From Cytophagales bacterium UBA2561 (GTDB taxonomy: Bacteria > Bacteroidota > Bacteroidia > Cytophagales > Thermoflexibacteraceae), in the NCBI GenBank assembly GCA_002340355.1, contig DDLX01000040.1, forward strand, positions 124,001 to 188,000: DNA of 64,000 bases, in the 5' to 3' direction. The notes beneath the pieces are model-generated. The model was given only the letters and a program-made list of their open reading frames with translations. It made no database searches and was not told where the DNA came from. The translations under genes and the position numbers were made by a program. Each line of letters starts with the position of its first letter. Position 1 is the stretch's first letter. Below are positions 25,411 to 34,300 of the stretch, in pieces.

Positions 25411-25465
25411 CTTTTTTTATGTACAAAATGTACCGTTTCATCTCATTAAATAAACTGAATAACTC

Positions 25466-27403
25466 ATGAAAAAATACATTTTTATTTTATTCCTTTTACC
25501 AAATTTATTACTGGCACAAGAAACCGCCGACCAATATTTTAATAAAGGATATGATTTTGCTTTGGAAGGCAAATTTAATGATGCTATTGCAGAATATTCC
25601 AAAGCCTTAAAAATGAATCCAAATTATGCGAATGCCTATTACAATCGAGGATGGGTTTATTATAGACTAACTAAATATACTGATTGTGTGAGAGATATGT
25701 CTAAAGTAATCCATTTTGATGATACTTTTCAGCCTGCTTATATGATGCGAGGTTCGGCATATTACGGACTACAATTTTATGATAAGGCTCTCAAAGACTA
25801 CTTAAAAGCCATTGAACTAAATCCTAAAGATAAAATCAGTTTAAATAATATTGGTTTACTCAAAGAACGAGAAGGAAAGAATGAAGAAGCCTTAAAATAT
25901 TACAATTTAGCTTTAGAGATTGATTCTAATTATGCTTCAGCAAAACGCAATCGAAAAGCACTTCAGAAAATTGCGGCTAAATCATCCCAGAAATCCCAAA
26001 GTCAAAATGCCCAAAATTTATTTTTGAAGGGACAAGCTCAACTCGAAAACAGAGACTATGAACAGGCAATTAATCTTTTTACTGAGGCAATTCAAAACAA
26101 TCGAAATTTACGAGAAGCCTATGCCAAAAGAGGCTGGGCAAAATCTCGACTGGGAGAGTATGAGAATGCTATCCAAGATTTTAATCGAGCTTTGGAATTA
26201 GGAGCTGATAAACTGACCTATAACCAAAGTGGTTGGGCAAAATACAAGTTAGGGTTTTATGAAGATGCCATTGTTGATTTTGATCAAGCTCTGATTATTG
26301 ATCCTAACTATGCAGATGCCCAAGACAATCGAAAATGGGTCTTGAAAAAAATGAGTGATCATCGGAATTTTGATAAACTTCCACCCCAAATCATCATTAT
26401 TTCGCCTAATGTCGAAGAAAGTCGAGGACTGGGAGTGACACGAATGGATGAAAGTGCTACGATTGTTGGGCGAGCCACCGATAAAAATGGTGTAGAACAA
26501 GTCTTAGTGAATGGCAACCAAGCTAGTCTAAAGTCTTCAGGAGATTTTGATATACAGATTAAGCTAGCAAATGGAAAAAATACGATTACAGTTGTTGCCT
26601 TTGATTTTAATGGAAATAAAGCCGAAAAGACATTTTATATTGAGCGAAAAGCTGCCGTTCAGAAAACAGAACGCCCATTGTTAGGTAAACAATACGCCCT
26701 GTTGATTGCCACTGATCAGTATGATTCATGGACTTCATTAAATAATCCTGTGTATGATGCCAAAAGCATCAAGGAGGAGTTAGAACAGAGCTATGGCTTT
26801 GAAGTTGTCTTACTTGAAAATGTCGCTAAACGAGATATTTTATTAACATTGCGCCAATATGCTCAGAAAAAGTACCAACCCAATGACCAACTCTTTATTA
26901 TGTTCGCAGGACATGGACACTTTGACGAAATATTTGGAGAGGGCTATGTCGTAACCAAAGATAGTAAGAAAGATGACGGAGGATTTGGAAGTTATATTTC
27001 ACACTCTCAGCTAAGAACTTATATCAATAATATCAAAGCGAAACATATTTTTCTTACAATGGATGTTTGCTTTGGTGGAACATTCGATCCTGTAATTGCT
27101 CATCGTGGGATGGATGACCATTCACAAGTTTCACGCATTGAATACATCAATCGAAAGATGCGTTTCAAGACACGGCGTTATTTGACTTCGGGTGGTAAAG
27201 AATATGTTTCGGATGGTCGAGCAGGCAAGCACTCTCCTTTTGCTCGTAAGTTTTTGGAAGCCCTCCGAAGCTATGGAGGCAAAGATGGTATTTTGACAAT
27301 TCAAGAAATTATTTCATATGTTGAGACACTTTCACCTGAACCTCGTTTTGGTGAATTTGGGGACAACGAACCTGGGAGTGACTTTATTTTTTTAGCTAAA
27401 TAA
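25466..27403 (+). CDS. Exported TPR protein with caspase-like (peptidase C14) domain
   Basis: The 645-aa protein has a signal peptide (MKKYIFILFLLPNLLLAQE), about seven TPR repeats over 22-290, and a beta-sandwich at about 305-395 (SATIVGRATDKNGVEQVLVNG and KNTITVVAFDFNGNKAEKTF). The caspase-like domain spans about 405-645. Its catalytic dyad is intact: His483 in FAGHGHFD and Cys535 in MDVCFGGTF. Such proteins cleave after basic or acidic residues; targets are unknown. It immediately follows a CHAT-TPR gene on the same strand. Confidence 0.9.
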   Translation: MKKYIFILFLLPNLLLAQETADQYFNKGYDFALEGKFNDAIAEYSKALKMNPNYANAYYNRGWVYYRLTKYTDCVRDMSKVIHFDDTFQPAYMMRGSAYYGLQFYDKALKDYLKAIELNPKDKISLNNIGLLKEREGKNEEALKYYNLALEIDSNYASAKRNRKALQKIAAKSSQKSQSQNAQNLFLKGQAQLENRDYEQAINLFTEAIQNNRNLREAYAKRGWAKSRLGEYENAIQDFNRALELGADKLTYNQSGWAKYKLGFYEDAIVDFDQALIIDPNYADAQDNRKWVLKKMSDHRNFDKLPPQIIIISPNVEESRGLGVTRMDESATIVGRATDKNGVEQVLVNGNQASLKSSGDFDIQIKLANGKNTITVVAFDFNGNKAEKTFYIERKAAVQKTERPLLGKQYALLIATDQYDSWTSLNNPVYDAKSIKEELEQSYGFEVVLLENVAKRDILLTLRQYAQKKYQPNDQLFIMFAGHGHFDEIFGEGYVVTKDSKKDDGGFGSYISHSQLRTYINNIKAKHIFLTMDVCFGGTFDPVIAHRGMDDHSQVSRIEYINRKMRFKTRRYLTSGGKEYVSDGRAGKHSPFARKFLEALRSYGGKDGILTIQEIISYVETLSPEPRFGEFGDNEPGSDFIFLAK

Positions 27404-27440
27404 AAATTTACTTCCTAACTCGTACTTCATAGTGAATATC

Positions 27441-27513
27441 CAAGAGTTATTTCGATTTTAAATTTATCAACTCTTGCCTAAACCTATAAGGTCTTTTAAA
27501 TCTTATAGGTTTA
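27441..27513 (+). terminator. Two hairpins after caspase-like gene
   Basis: CAAGAGTT (27441-27448) can pair with AACTCTTG (27469-27476). A second perfect 12-bp stem pairs 27479-27490 with 27502-27513. The second hairpin shares its TAAACCTATAAG stem with one at 39009-39044. Confidence 0.5.
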
Positions 27514-27563
27514 AGTAACTAGAATGCAGTGAACTAAGTACAATTTATTTTAACAATTGACCT

Positions 27564-30191
27564 ATGGATAACCTTTCTGATGTTTTGAGTATATGTGCTC
27601 AAGAACCAATTCAGTTTTTGGGTAAAACTCAGCCACATGGTTGCTTAGTTGCTTGCAATCCAGCATCTTATAAAATTCTTTATGTTAGTGAGAATAGTCT
27701 TGAGTTTTTTGCCCTAACTCCTATTCAGCTATTCCGTAAACCCATAACCGCTTTACTTTCCCAAAAAGCCATTGAAGAAGTAGAGGAGTTAATTCAAACC
27801 AATACCAAAAACATTGTCCATTATTCTTCATGGAACCTACCTTATCAGGATACTACCCGACTTTTTCATGTCAATCTCCACATTAATAATAACAATTATG
27901 TGATTATAGAATTGGAGTTTATGCCTGAACTTCTCTCAGGAAATTACTTATCCGATATTCGTTATACTATTGAACGATTTGCTCAAGTTCATACTTTAGA
28001 AAGTTATTATCGTTTAATGGTAGAAGAAATCCAGCAAATTACAGAGTATAACCGAGTGATGTTATACCGATTTGATAAAAACTGGCATGGTGAAGTAATC
28101 GCTGAAAGTACGCTCATTGGCGAAAATTTATATTTAGGTTCTCGCTTTCCTGCTTCAGATATTCCCCCTCAAGCCCGTGAACTGTACGTAAGGAATAAAA
28201 TTCGGATGATTGTCAATACAGGTGCTAAACCTATCAATCTCGTCAGTCAACTAGAGCAAATCTTAGATTTATCATTTTCTAATCTTCGAAGTGTATCTCC
28301 TGTACATATTGAGTATCTCAAAAACATGGAAGTGATGTCTTCTATGAGTATTTCAATTATTATCAAAAACAAACTCTGGGGACTAATTGCATGTCATCAT
28401 GATCGTCCCAAATACATTGACCAAATGACTCGTCAGCTTGCTGAGGTTTTAGGAAAAATTTTTTCGGAACGACTTTCAGTTAAATTTGAAGAAGAGGAAA
28501 AAGAGCAAAATATCCAATTAGACAAAATTTATAATGAACTAGTTTTACAAACGACTCCAAATTTAGATATTGTTAATGGGCTATTGCACCACCAGACATA
28601 TTCGATTTTTGATTTATGTCAATGTACAGGGGTTATTATTTATTTTGAACGAAAATTACATCCAAAAGGAAATGTCCCCTCGAACAAAAGTGTACTCAAG
28701 ATTATTCATTGGCTAAATCGAAGAAACTTTTTTGAAACACAACACTTAGCCCAACACCTTCCCGAATTGGCTCATGAAAAATTGGCATGTGGAATTATGG
28801 CAATTCATTTTGGGAATGAAAATTATGTAATTTGGTTTCGTCATGAGGTCATTCAGAATGTAAAATGGGCAGGAGATCCGAATGAAAAACATATCACTAG
28901 GATCGATAAACAAATTAAAATTAGTCCTCGAAAGTCCTTCAAAGATTGGAAAGAAATTGTTCGACAACATTCCACACCTTGGAAAAATACAGAAATCCAA
29001 ATTGTCCAGAAACTTCGATTAGTTCTGATTGATTTTGTATTGAGATTATACGAAAAAATTAAAAAATCAAATGATTATCTAAAGGAAAATAACCAAAAGC
29101 TTCGGTTGGCTAAAGAGAAAGCCGAAGAAATTAGTCAGGCAAAAACTCGTCTTTTGGCTACAATGAGCCATGAAATTCGCACCCCAATTAATGGAATTTT
29201 AGGTTTAGCTAATGTCATTGCTCAAGCTTATCCTTCTGATAAAGAGTTATTAGATCATCTTCAATTAATTGAAAAAAGTGGATATCGCTTACTTTCCAAC
29301 ATTACTGATATTTTAGATTTATCTAAGATGGAATCCAGTCATTTAAAAACTCATATTGCCACATACGACCTTAAAAAAATTCTTCAAGAAAATCTAGCTT
29401 TGTTAGAAGGTATCGCCCAACCAAAAAATATTGCTTTAAAATTAACTGTTCCACAACCATATTATGTCAAAGCAGATGAATCTTTACTACATCAAGTTCT
29501 TAATAATATTATTGGTAATGCCATTAAATTCACGGATAAAGGAGAGGTCGAAGTAAAATTATTAGAAGAGTCAGATTTCGTAATCATTCAAGTACAAGAT
29601 ACAGGCACTGGTATTGATTCAGACTTTTTACCTAAATTGTTCCATCCCTTCGAACGAGAAAATGATGACCTCAAACCTCAATACGAAGGAACAGGATTAG
29701 GACTAATGATTACCAAACAAATGATGGAAAAAATGAACGGACAAATTGAGGTAAAAAGCACAAAAGGAAAAGGGAGTACGTTTCGTTTATTTTTGCCCAA
29801 AGTTGATGCTTTACCTACAACTAGTTTAGTCAACAAATTACGAATCTTGATTGTGGAAGACGACGAAATTAATACCCTTATCATGACAAAATATCTAAAA
29901 GATTTTTCCTATGATTTGGCATGTAATTCCAAAGAAGCATTCAAAAAATTAGATACCCAAAATTATCATTTAGTACTCACCGATATTAATCTCAAAGATG
30001 ATGAAATCACAGGAACTGAGATAATGAAATTCATAAAACAAAATTATTCTACTATAAAAGTCGTGGCAGTCACGGGATATGTCATGTCTCAAGATATTCA
30101 AAATCTACTTGAGGCGGGTTTTGATGCCTACTTATCAAAACCCGTAAAAAAAGAACATTTACTAACTACAATTCAAGAATTAATCTCATAA
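27564..30191 (+). CDS. bphP: Bacteriophytochrome hybrid histidine kinase
   Basis: The 875-aa protein has the complete order PAS-GAF-PHY-HisKA-HATPase-REC. Cys11 (SICAQEPIQFLGKTQPHG) is placed to bind biliverdin. The GAF domain has FPASDIPPQARELYVRNKIRMI, and the PHY domain has WFRHEVIQNVKWAGDP and PRKSFKDW. His536 (TMSHEIRTPINGIL) is the phosphoacceptor; the ATPase has NIIGNAIKFTDKG, DTGTGID and GTGLGL. The fused receiver has Asp807 (TDINLKDDE). It should sense red/far-red light. The bphO gene follows after 11 bases. Confidence 0.95.
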   Translation: MDNLSDVLSICAQEPIQFLGKTQPHGCLVACNPASYKILYVSENSLEFFALTPIQLFRKPITALLSQKAIEEVEELIQTNTKNIVHYSSWNLPYQDTTRLFHVNLHINNNNYVIIELEFMPELLSGNYLSDIRYTIERFAQVHTLESYYRLMVEEIQQITEYNRVMLYRFDKNWHGEVIAESTLIGENLYLGSRFPASDIPPQARELYVRNKIRMIVNTGAKPINLVSQLEQILDLSFSNLRSVSPVHIEYLKNMEVMSSMSISIIIKNKLWGLIACHHDRPKYIDQMTRQLAEVLGKIFSERLSVKFEEEEKEQNIQLDKIYNELVLQTTPNLDIVNGLLHHQTYSIFDLCQCTGVIIYFERKLHPKGNVPSNKSVLKIIHWLNRRNFFETQHLAQHLPELAHEKLACGIMAIHFGNENYVIWFRHEVIQNVKWAGDPNEKHITRIDKQIKISPRKSFKDWKEIVRQHSTPWKNTEIQIVQKLRLVLIDFVLRLYEKIKKSNDYLKENNQKLRLAKEKAEEISQAKTRLLATMSHEIRTPINGILGLANVIAQAYPSDKELLDHLQLIEKSGYRLLSNITDILDLSKMESSHLKTHIATYDLKKILQENLALLEGIAQPKNIALKLTVPQPYYVKADESLLHQVLNNIIGNAIKFTDKGEVEVKLLEESDFVIIQVQDTGTGIDSDFLPKLFHPFERENDDLKPQYEGTGLGLMITKQMMEKMNGQIEVKSTKGKGSTFRLFLPKVDALPTTSLVNKLRILIVEDDEINTLIMTKYLKDFSYDLACNSKEAFKKLDTQNYHLVLTDINLKDDEITGTEIMKFIKQNYSTIKVVAVTGYVMSQDIQNLLEAGFDAYLSKPVKKEHLLTTIQELIS

Positions 30192-30202
30192 AAACTACAT
30201 TT

Positions 30203-30811
30203 ATGCCCAATAATTATCCATCTTTATTTGAGCAACTCAAAGCCAAAACTCACACTGCCCATCAAGAAGTTGAAAAATGGGGATATGGCAAAGAAATACA
30301 AGAAGATACGCTCACATTAGCACAATATCAACAACTTTTATGGATAAATTATAACTGGCATTCCTATTATGAATCTATATTAGATTCACTTTTTTCATAT
30401 GATTTCCAAACTAAAATCCAATATTCTTCCCGAAAAAAATTACCGCTTCTTACTCAAGAACTTCAACTTAGAAATTGGCATCTTCCTCCTCTATTTTCTC
30501 GAAAGCCAAAAACGTTTTCGTTTTTTGAAGGATTAGGTATTTTATACGTTATGGAAGGCTCAACATTGGGTGGTATTTATATCTATAAAAAACTGAGTAA
30601 TCACTTTGAAATCAGTCAATTTCCAGTTTTATTTTATGGCTGTTATGGTAAAGAAACAGCTCATAAATGGCGAACACTCAAAGAATATATTAAAGCCGAA
30701 GTTTCTTCAGAAAAGGAGCAAAGTTTAGTCATCAGAGGAGCTAAAGAAGCCTTTGAAACAATTAAAATCTTATTTCAAGAAAGCCGCTCAAAGTCCCAAG
30801 AAGCATCTTAA
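30203..30811 (+). CDS. bphO: Heme oxygenase (BphO type), biliverdin-producing
   Basis: The 202-aa all-helical protein matches bacterial heme oxygenases. KTHTAHQEVEKW near residues 15-26 contains the likely proximal His, and ILYVMEGSTLGGIYIYKKL forms the distal helix with its glycine-rich kink. It opens heme to biliverdin, the chromophore needed by the phytochrome encoded 11 bases upstream. The gene pair is a classic bphP-bphO operon in reverse order. Confidence 0.9.
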   Translation: MPNNYPSLFEQLKAKTHTAHQEVEKWGYGKEIQEDTLTLAQYQQLLWINYNWHSYYESILDSLFSYDFQTKIQYSSRKKLPLLTQELQLRNWHLPPLFSRKPKTFSFFEGLGILYVMEGSTLGGIYIYKKLSNHFEISQFPVLFYGCYGKETAHKWRTLKEYIKAEVSSEKEQSLVIRGAKEAFETIKILFQESRSKSQEAS

Positions 30812-31131
30812 TTTTTGGAAAAAACAAAGGATATTTCAGAACCTTTGATTTCATGGCAAATTATTTGCTAATTGTAGTAGTAAGATACAAAGCCACAGTA
30901 CACCTATTTTAAGTTAATTGGGAGGTTATTACCAAAAAATACATGCTTAGGAAATACTGCTCAAATGGCTTGAAAAAAGGGAAAAAAGCAGAAAAATGGA
31001 CATTTTGTTGTAATTGTCGTTTTTATCTGTTTATCTTTAAGCATTAATGTCGTAATTGACTTCTCTATAGAATTAATAAGAGTAAAGTTTGAGTTACGTC
31101 AATCATCCATAAAATTCAAGTTGCTAGGGTT
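30812..31131 (+). promoter_or_regulatory. Gap with weak hairpin and promoter for SiaB/SiaC cluster
   Basis: CAAAGG (30825-30830) can pair with CCTTTG (30842-30847), a weak terminator for bphO. TTG (31008-31010) and TATCTTTA (31032-31039) with a 21-base spacer form a plausible promoter about 90 bases before the first siaB-like gene. So the SiaB/SiaC genes probably have their own transcript. Confidence 0.45.
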
Positions 31132-31692
31132 ATGGAAGAAAAATTTAGTATGCACCAATTCTATACTGATGTTCGGAAGAATAACATTTCGTTATCCTTT
31201 CAGGGCATTATGTCGCAAGAAGTGCTATCATTAATTGGACTAAGCTTAAAACGTCGTCCTGATAATGAAGTGATTGCCAAGCGACTATTTGGAATTGTGG
31301 TAGAACTTGCTCAGAATATTTATCATTATTCTGCCTCGAAAGCTTATTCCGAAAAAGACCAACGGGAGATTGGTGTAGGAATTATCACTATTGGAGAGGA
31401 TAAATTGCATTATGTCGTTAATTCAGGCAATTTGGTAGAAACAGGAAATACTCCTCCGATTATGGAACGTTGTGATTATATCAATAGTCTGGATGATGTA
31501 GGCTTGAAGCAATTCTACAAACAACAACGCCGAATGCCTCAACGTCCTGATAAGCCGGGAGCGAATATTGGATTGATCGAATTAAAAAGACGTTCAGGGA
31601 ATCCACTTCGTTATGATGTGCGTCAGGTGGATGATACGCTTTCTTTTTTGACATTATCCATTAGAATTAATAAAAATCAGACATTCAATTAG
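31132..31692 (+). CDS. SiaB-family protein kinase, copy 1
   Basis: The 186-aa protein matches the SiaB-like family: FQGIMSQEVLSLIG at 24-37, KRLFGIVVELAQNIYHYSA at about 55-75 (GHKL-like N-box ELAQN), GVGIITIGED, SGNLV and GANIGLIELKRRSG. In Pseudomonas the SiaB kinase phosphorylates SiaC. This copy shares many motifs with the one at 32226, so the pair arose by duplication. A SiaC-like gene follows after 51 bases. Confidence 0.85.
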   Translation: MEEKFSMHQFYTDVRKNNISLSFQGIMSQEVLSLIGLSLKRRPDNEVIAKRLFGIVVELAQNIYHYSASKAYSEKDQREIGVGIITIGEDKLHYVVNSGNLVETGNTPPIMERCDYINSLDDVGLKQFYKQQRRMPQRPDKPGANIGLIELKRRSGNPLRYDVRQVDDTLSFLTLSIRINKNQTFN

Positions 31693-31743
31693 ATTTGAGT
31701 ATATCTGTGTATCGTATTATAGCCATTAAATTTTAGATAAGGT

Positions 31744-32133
31744 ATGGACGACCTTCACATTAAAGCTACTGAATTCACCCCTGAAATTGCTTTTGATGCT
31801 AAAAATGGTATCTTAACACTTTCGGGAGATTCCTATCATGATAGGACACTAGAAATTTTCAAGCCTATTGTGAAGTGGGTAGATCAATTTACTCAAACTA
31901 CTCCCCTCAAAGAAATTACCATTAATTTTAAGATGGCTTATTATAATACGATTACATCACGGCGATTTTTAGATATTCTGGATTTAATGGAAAATTACGA
32001 GCAACATGGCGGGAAGGTGATTATTAATTGGTATTATACAGAGAGAGATTCTGACATGTTAGAAAGCGGTCGGGAATTTGCAGACGATACGCAATTAAAA
32101 TTTAATTATAAGCAAGTTCCAGAAGAGAACTAG
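31744..32133 (+). CDS. SiaC-family regulatory phosphoprotein (DUF1987), copy 1
   Basis: The 129-aa protein has the SiaC layout: IKATEFTPEIAFDAKNGILTLSGDSYHD, then NFKMAYYNTITSRRFLDILD. Thr69 lies at the position of the phosphorylated threonine in Pseudomonas SiaC (Thr68). In that system unphosphorylated SiaC activates a diguanylate cyclase (SiaD). No such cyclase lies in this window, so the downstream partner is unknown. Confidence 0.85.
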   Translation: MDDLHIKATEFTPEIAFDAKNGILTLSGDSYHDRTLEIFKPIVKWVDQFTQTTPLKEITINFKMAYYNTITSRRFLDILDLMENYEQHGGKVIINWYYTERDSDMLESGREFADDTQLKFNYKQVPEEN

Positions 32134-32225
32134 TATATTTGTAATTCTATCTTACAGCCAGGTTAATGTTTATTTTGACTGTTTTAGCCAATTATTTTAC
32201 TCCAAAAACGAAACAAAGTAAGACG

Positions 32226-32777
32226 ATGACCAAGGATTTTAGTGCTTGTCAATTTCATCAGATGCTTGAAAAAAACCATGTTGTAATGGCTTTTCAAGGG
32301 GTCATGTCTCAGGAAGTTTTATCATTAATCGCCAAAAGTTTACGAGGCAAATCTAGTGATAAACTTACAGGAAAGCGTCTATTTGGAATAGTAATTGAAT
32401 TAGCTCAAAATATTCACCATTATTCGGCAGAAATGGGAGTAAATCATCTAGATGATAGTGCAGCAGGTATTGGAACGATTGTAATTTCGGAAAATCAAGA
32501 TGAATATCTCATTTCATCAGGAAACGTTATTAAACAAGAAGACGGAAAAGGAATTCTTGAACGTTGTAATCATATCAATACTCTAAATGATGAACAACTT
32601 CGAGAATACTACCTTGAACAACGCCGAAAACCACCACGCACCGCTAAACCAGGAGCTAACCTTGGGTTTATTGATATGGTGCGAAAAGCGGGAAGACCCC
32701 TTGTGGCAAATATTATAAACATTGATAATCAAAAATCATTTTTTACCATATCGGTTAGTGTAAAAAAACATTCATAA
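32226..32777 (+). CDS. SiaB-family protein kinase, copy 2
   Basis: From the ATG at 32226 (MTKDFSACQFHQMLEKNHVVMAFQG) the product is 183 aa, aligning end to end with copy 1. An upstream ATG at 32166 would add a 20-residue hydrophobic stretch absent from copy 1 and is less likely. The ELAQNIHHYSAEMG N-box and GANLGFIDMVRKAGR motif are kept, so the kinase appears intact. Copy 2 ends 9 bases before its SiaC partner. Confidence 0.82.
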   Translation: MTKDFSACQFHQMLEKNHVVMAFQGVMSQEVLSLIAKSLRGKSSDKLTGKRLFGIVIELAQNIHHYSAEMGVNHLDDSAAGIGTIVISENQDEYLISSGNVIKQEDGKGILERCNHINTLNDEQLREYYLEQRRKPPRTAKPGANLGFIDMVRKAGRPLVANIINIDNQKSFFTISVSVKKHS

Positions 32778-32786
32778 CTAAAAAAC

Positions 32787-33188
32787 ATGGAAAAATTTTC
32801 GATTAAAGGCTCTACGTATATCCCTACTGTGTTATTTGATCCTGATACAGGTATTCTTGAGATGTCAGGTGAATCGTATCACGAATATACCATAGAATTT
32901 TTCCAGCCGATTTTGAAATGGCTTCAGGATTTTCTGGAAACCCCCGATAGAGAAATTATTTTTAACTTTAAGATGACCTATTTTAATACCAGTTCTTCAC
33001 GGAGATTTTTGGAGATTTTTGATATGCTGGAAGAATACCAAAATAATAAATGTGGAAAAGTATTAATCAATTGGTATTATAAGGAAGGTGATGTAGATAT
33101 GCTTGAAAGTGGAGAAGAGTATTCCGAAGATGTGGATTTGGAGTTTAAATTTATTTCCTTCAAAGATAATCCTGAGAATCCCGCATAA
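32787..33188 (+). CDS. SiaC-family regulatory phosphoprotein (DUF1987), copy 2
   Basis: The 133-aa protein repeats the layout of copy 1: IKGSTYIPTVLFDPDTGILEMSGESYHE and NFKMTYFNTSSSRRFLEIFD, with Thr68 at the phosphosite position. Its tail (VDLEFKFISFKDNPENPA) differs from copy 1. The two SiaC proteins probably bind different partners or respond to different kinases, but that is inference. Confidence 0.85.
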   Translation: MEKFSIKGSTYIPTVLFDPDTGILEMSGESYHEYTIEFFQPILKWLQDFLETPDREIIFNFKMTYFNTSSSRRFLEIFDMLEEYQNNKCGKVLINWYYKEGDVDMLESGEEYSEDVDLEFKFISFKDNPENPA

Positions 33189-33246
33189 CCTACAGAATTT
33201 ATTAGTTTATTGGTAAAGACATCAAATCGTAGATAAAATTTTTCCT

Positions 33247-33283
33247 AAACAGAGGTTTATTCATCCTCTGTTTGATTTATTTT
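33247..33283 (+). terminator. Terminator after SiaB/SiaC cluster
   Basis: AAACAGAGG (33247-33255) pairs with CCTCTGTTT (33265-33273), followed by a T-rich tail. Confidence 0.75.
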
Positions 33284-33323
33284 ATATCACTTATTAGTAT
33301 ATACTGATTTTTCAGATAATGTA

Positions 33324-34262
33324 TTAGTTCTTTTGTAATGCTTCTAGTGCTGCAACTTTATCGGTAGCCAGTTGGGTCTTGAGTTCTTGTATATCAGTAA
33401 ATGTTCGCTCGCCTCGAAGATATTTTATAAAATAAATAGTCAGTTCTTCGCCGTAAATGGTTTGCTGAAAATCAAAGATATTTACCTCAATTGTCCCTTC
33501 TAGGTTAGTGCCTAATGTGGTTCGTTTACCAATATAGAGCATTCCCTTATATATTTTCTGACGATGTCGTATTTGTACTGCATAAATTCCATCGGCAGGA
33601 ATTAATTTGGCAGGCTCAATAGGAATAAGATTGGCAGTTGGATAACCTATCTCTCTTCCAAGTTGTTCACCTGCTGTGACTCGCCCTGTTAGACGGTAAA
33701 TACTTCCAAGGTATTTATTGGCAGTAGTAATATTTCCTGTAAAAAGGGCATTTCGAATTTTTGTGCTACTCACTCCAATGTCATCTACATCGTGACGAGG
33801 AATTTCTTCTACCTTAAATCCATACAAGTTTTCGTTTGCCTTGAGATAATCAAAACTTCCCTCCCGATTACGTCCAAAACGGTGGTCATACCCAATGACT
33901 AAACGCTTAGTATTCAATTTTTCAATTAAAATTTCTTGAATAAACTTGTTTGATGTCCACTTGGCAAACTCTTCATTGAAAGGCAAAATCAAAAAATGAT
34001 CGATCCCATAACTTTGAAGCAACTCAATTTTTTCTTCAATACTGTTCAATAATTTGAGGTCAGTTTGTTCAGGAAATAACACCAAACGAGGATGAGGCCA
34101 AAATGTAATAACCACGCTTTCAGCTTCTACATTTTGTTGTGTAATTTGCTTGAGACGGTGCAATATTTTTTGGTGTCCAACATGAACCCCATCAAACGTA
34201 CCACTTGTTACAACTGCGTGTCGTAGAGGCTGAAGAAGTTTTGTGCCATAATGAACTTTCAT
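33324..34262 (-). CDS. ribF: Bifunctional riboflavin kinase/FAD synthetase
   Basis: The start is taken at MKVHYGTKL (34262); an ATG one codon upstream and another at 34289 are possible. The N-terminal nucleotidyltransferase has TSGTFDGVHVGHQKIL (G-x-F-D-x-x-H-x-G-H), IGYDHRFGRNREG and GVSSTKIRNALF. The C-terminal kinase domain has GRVTAGEQLGREIGYPTANL (P-T-A-N motif) and NIFDF. It phosphorylates riboflavin to FMN and adenylylates it to FAD. Just 38 bases separate it from truB, a common pairing in bacteria. Confidence 0.95.
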   Translation of the reverse strand: MKVHYGTKLLQPLRHAVVTSGTFDGVHVGHQKILHRLKQITQQNVEAESVVITFWPHPRLVLFPEQTDLKLLNSIEEKIELLQSYGIDHFLILPFNEEFAKWTSNKFIQEILIEKLNTKRLVIGYDHRFGRNREGSFDYLKANENLYGFKVEEIPRHDVDDIGVSSTKIRNALFTGNITTANKYLGSIYRLTGRVTAGEQLGREIGYPTANLIPIEPAKLIPADGIYAVQIRHRQKIYKGMLYIGKRTTLGTNLEGTIEVNIFDFQQTIYGEELTIYFIKYLRGERTFTDIQELKTQLATDKVAALEALQKN

Positions 34263-34300
34263 CATAATCTTATCCTTACATATGTTCAAATTTGCCGAAT

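Noticed and set aside
32166..32225. Hydrophobic N-terminal extension of SiaB copy 2
   Set aside because: Copy 1 has no equivalent, and the internal ATG aligns with the copy 1 start.
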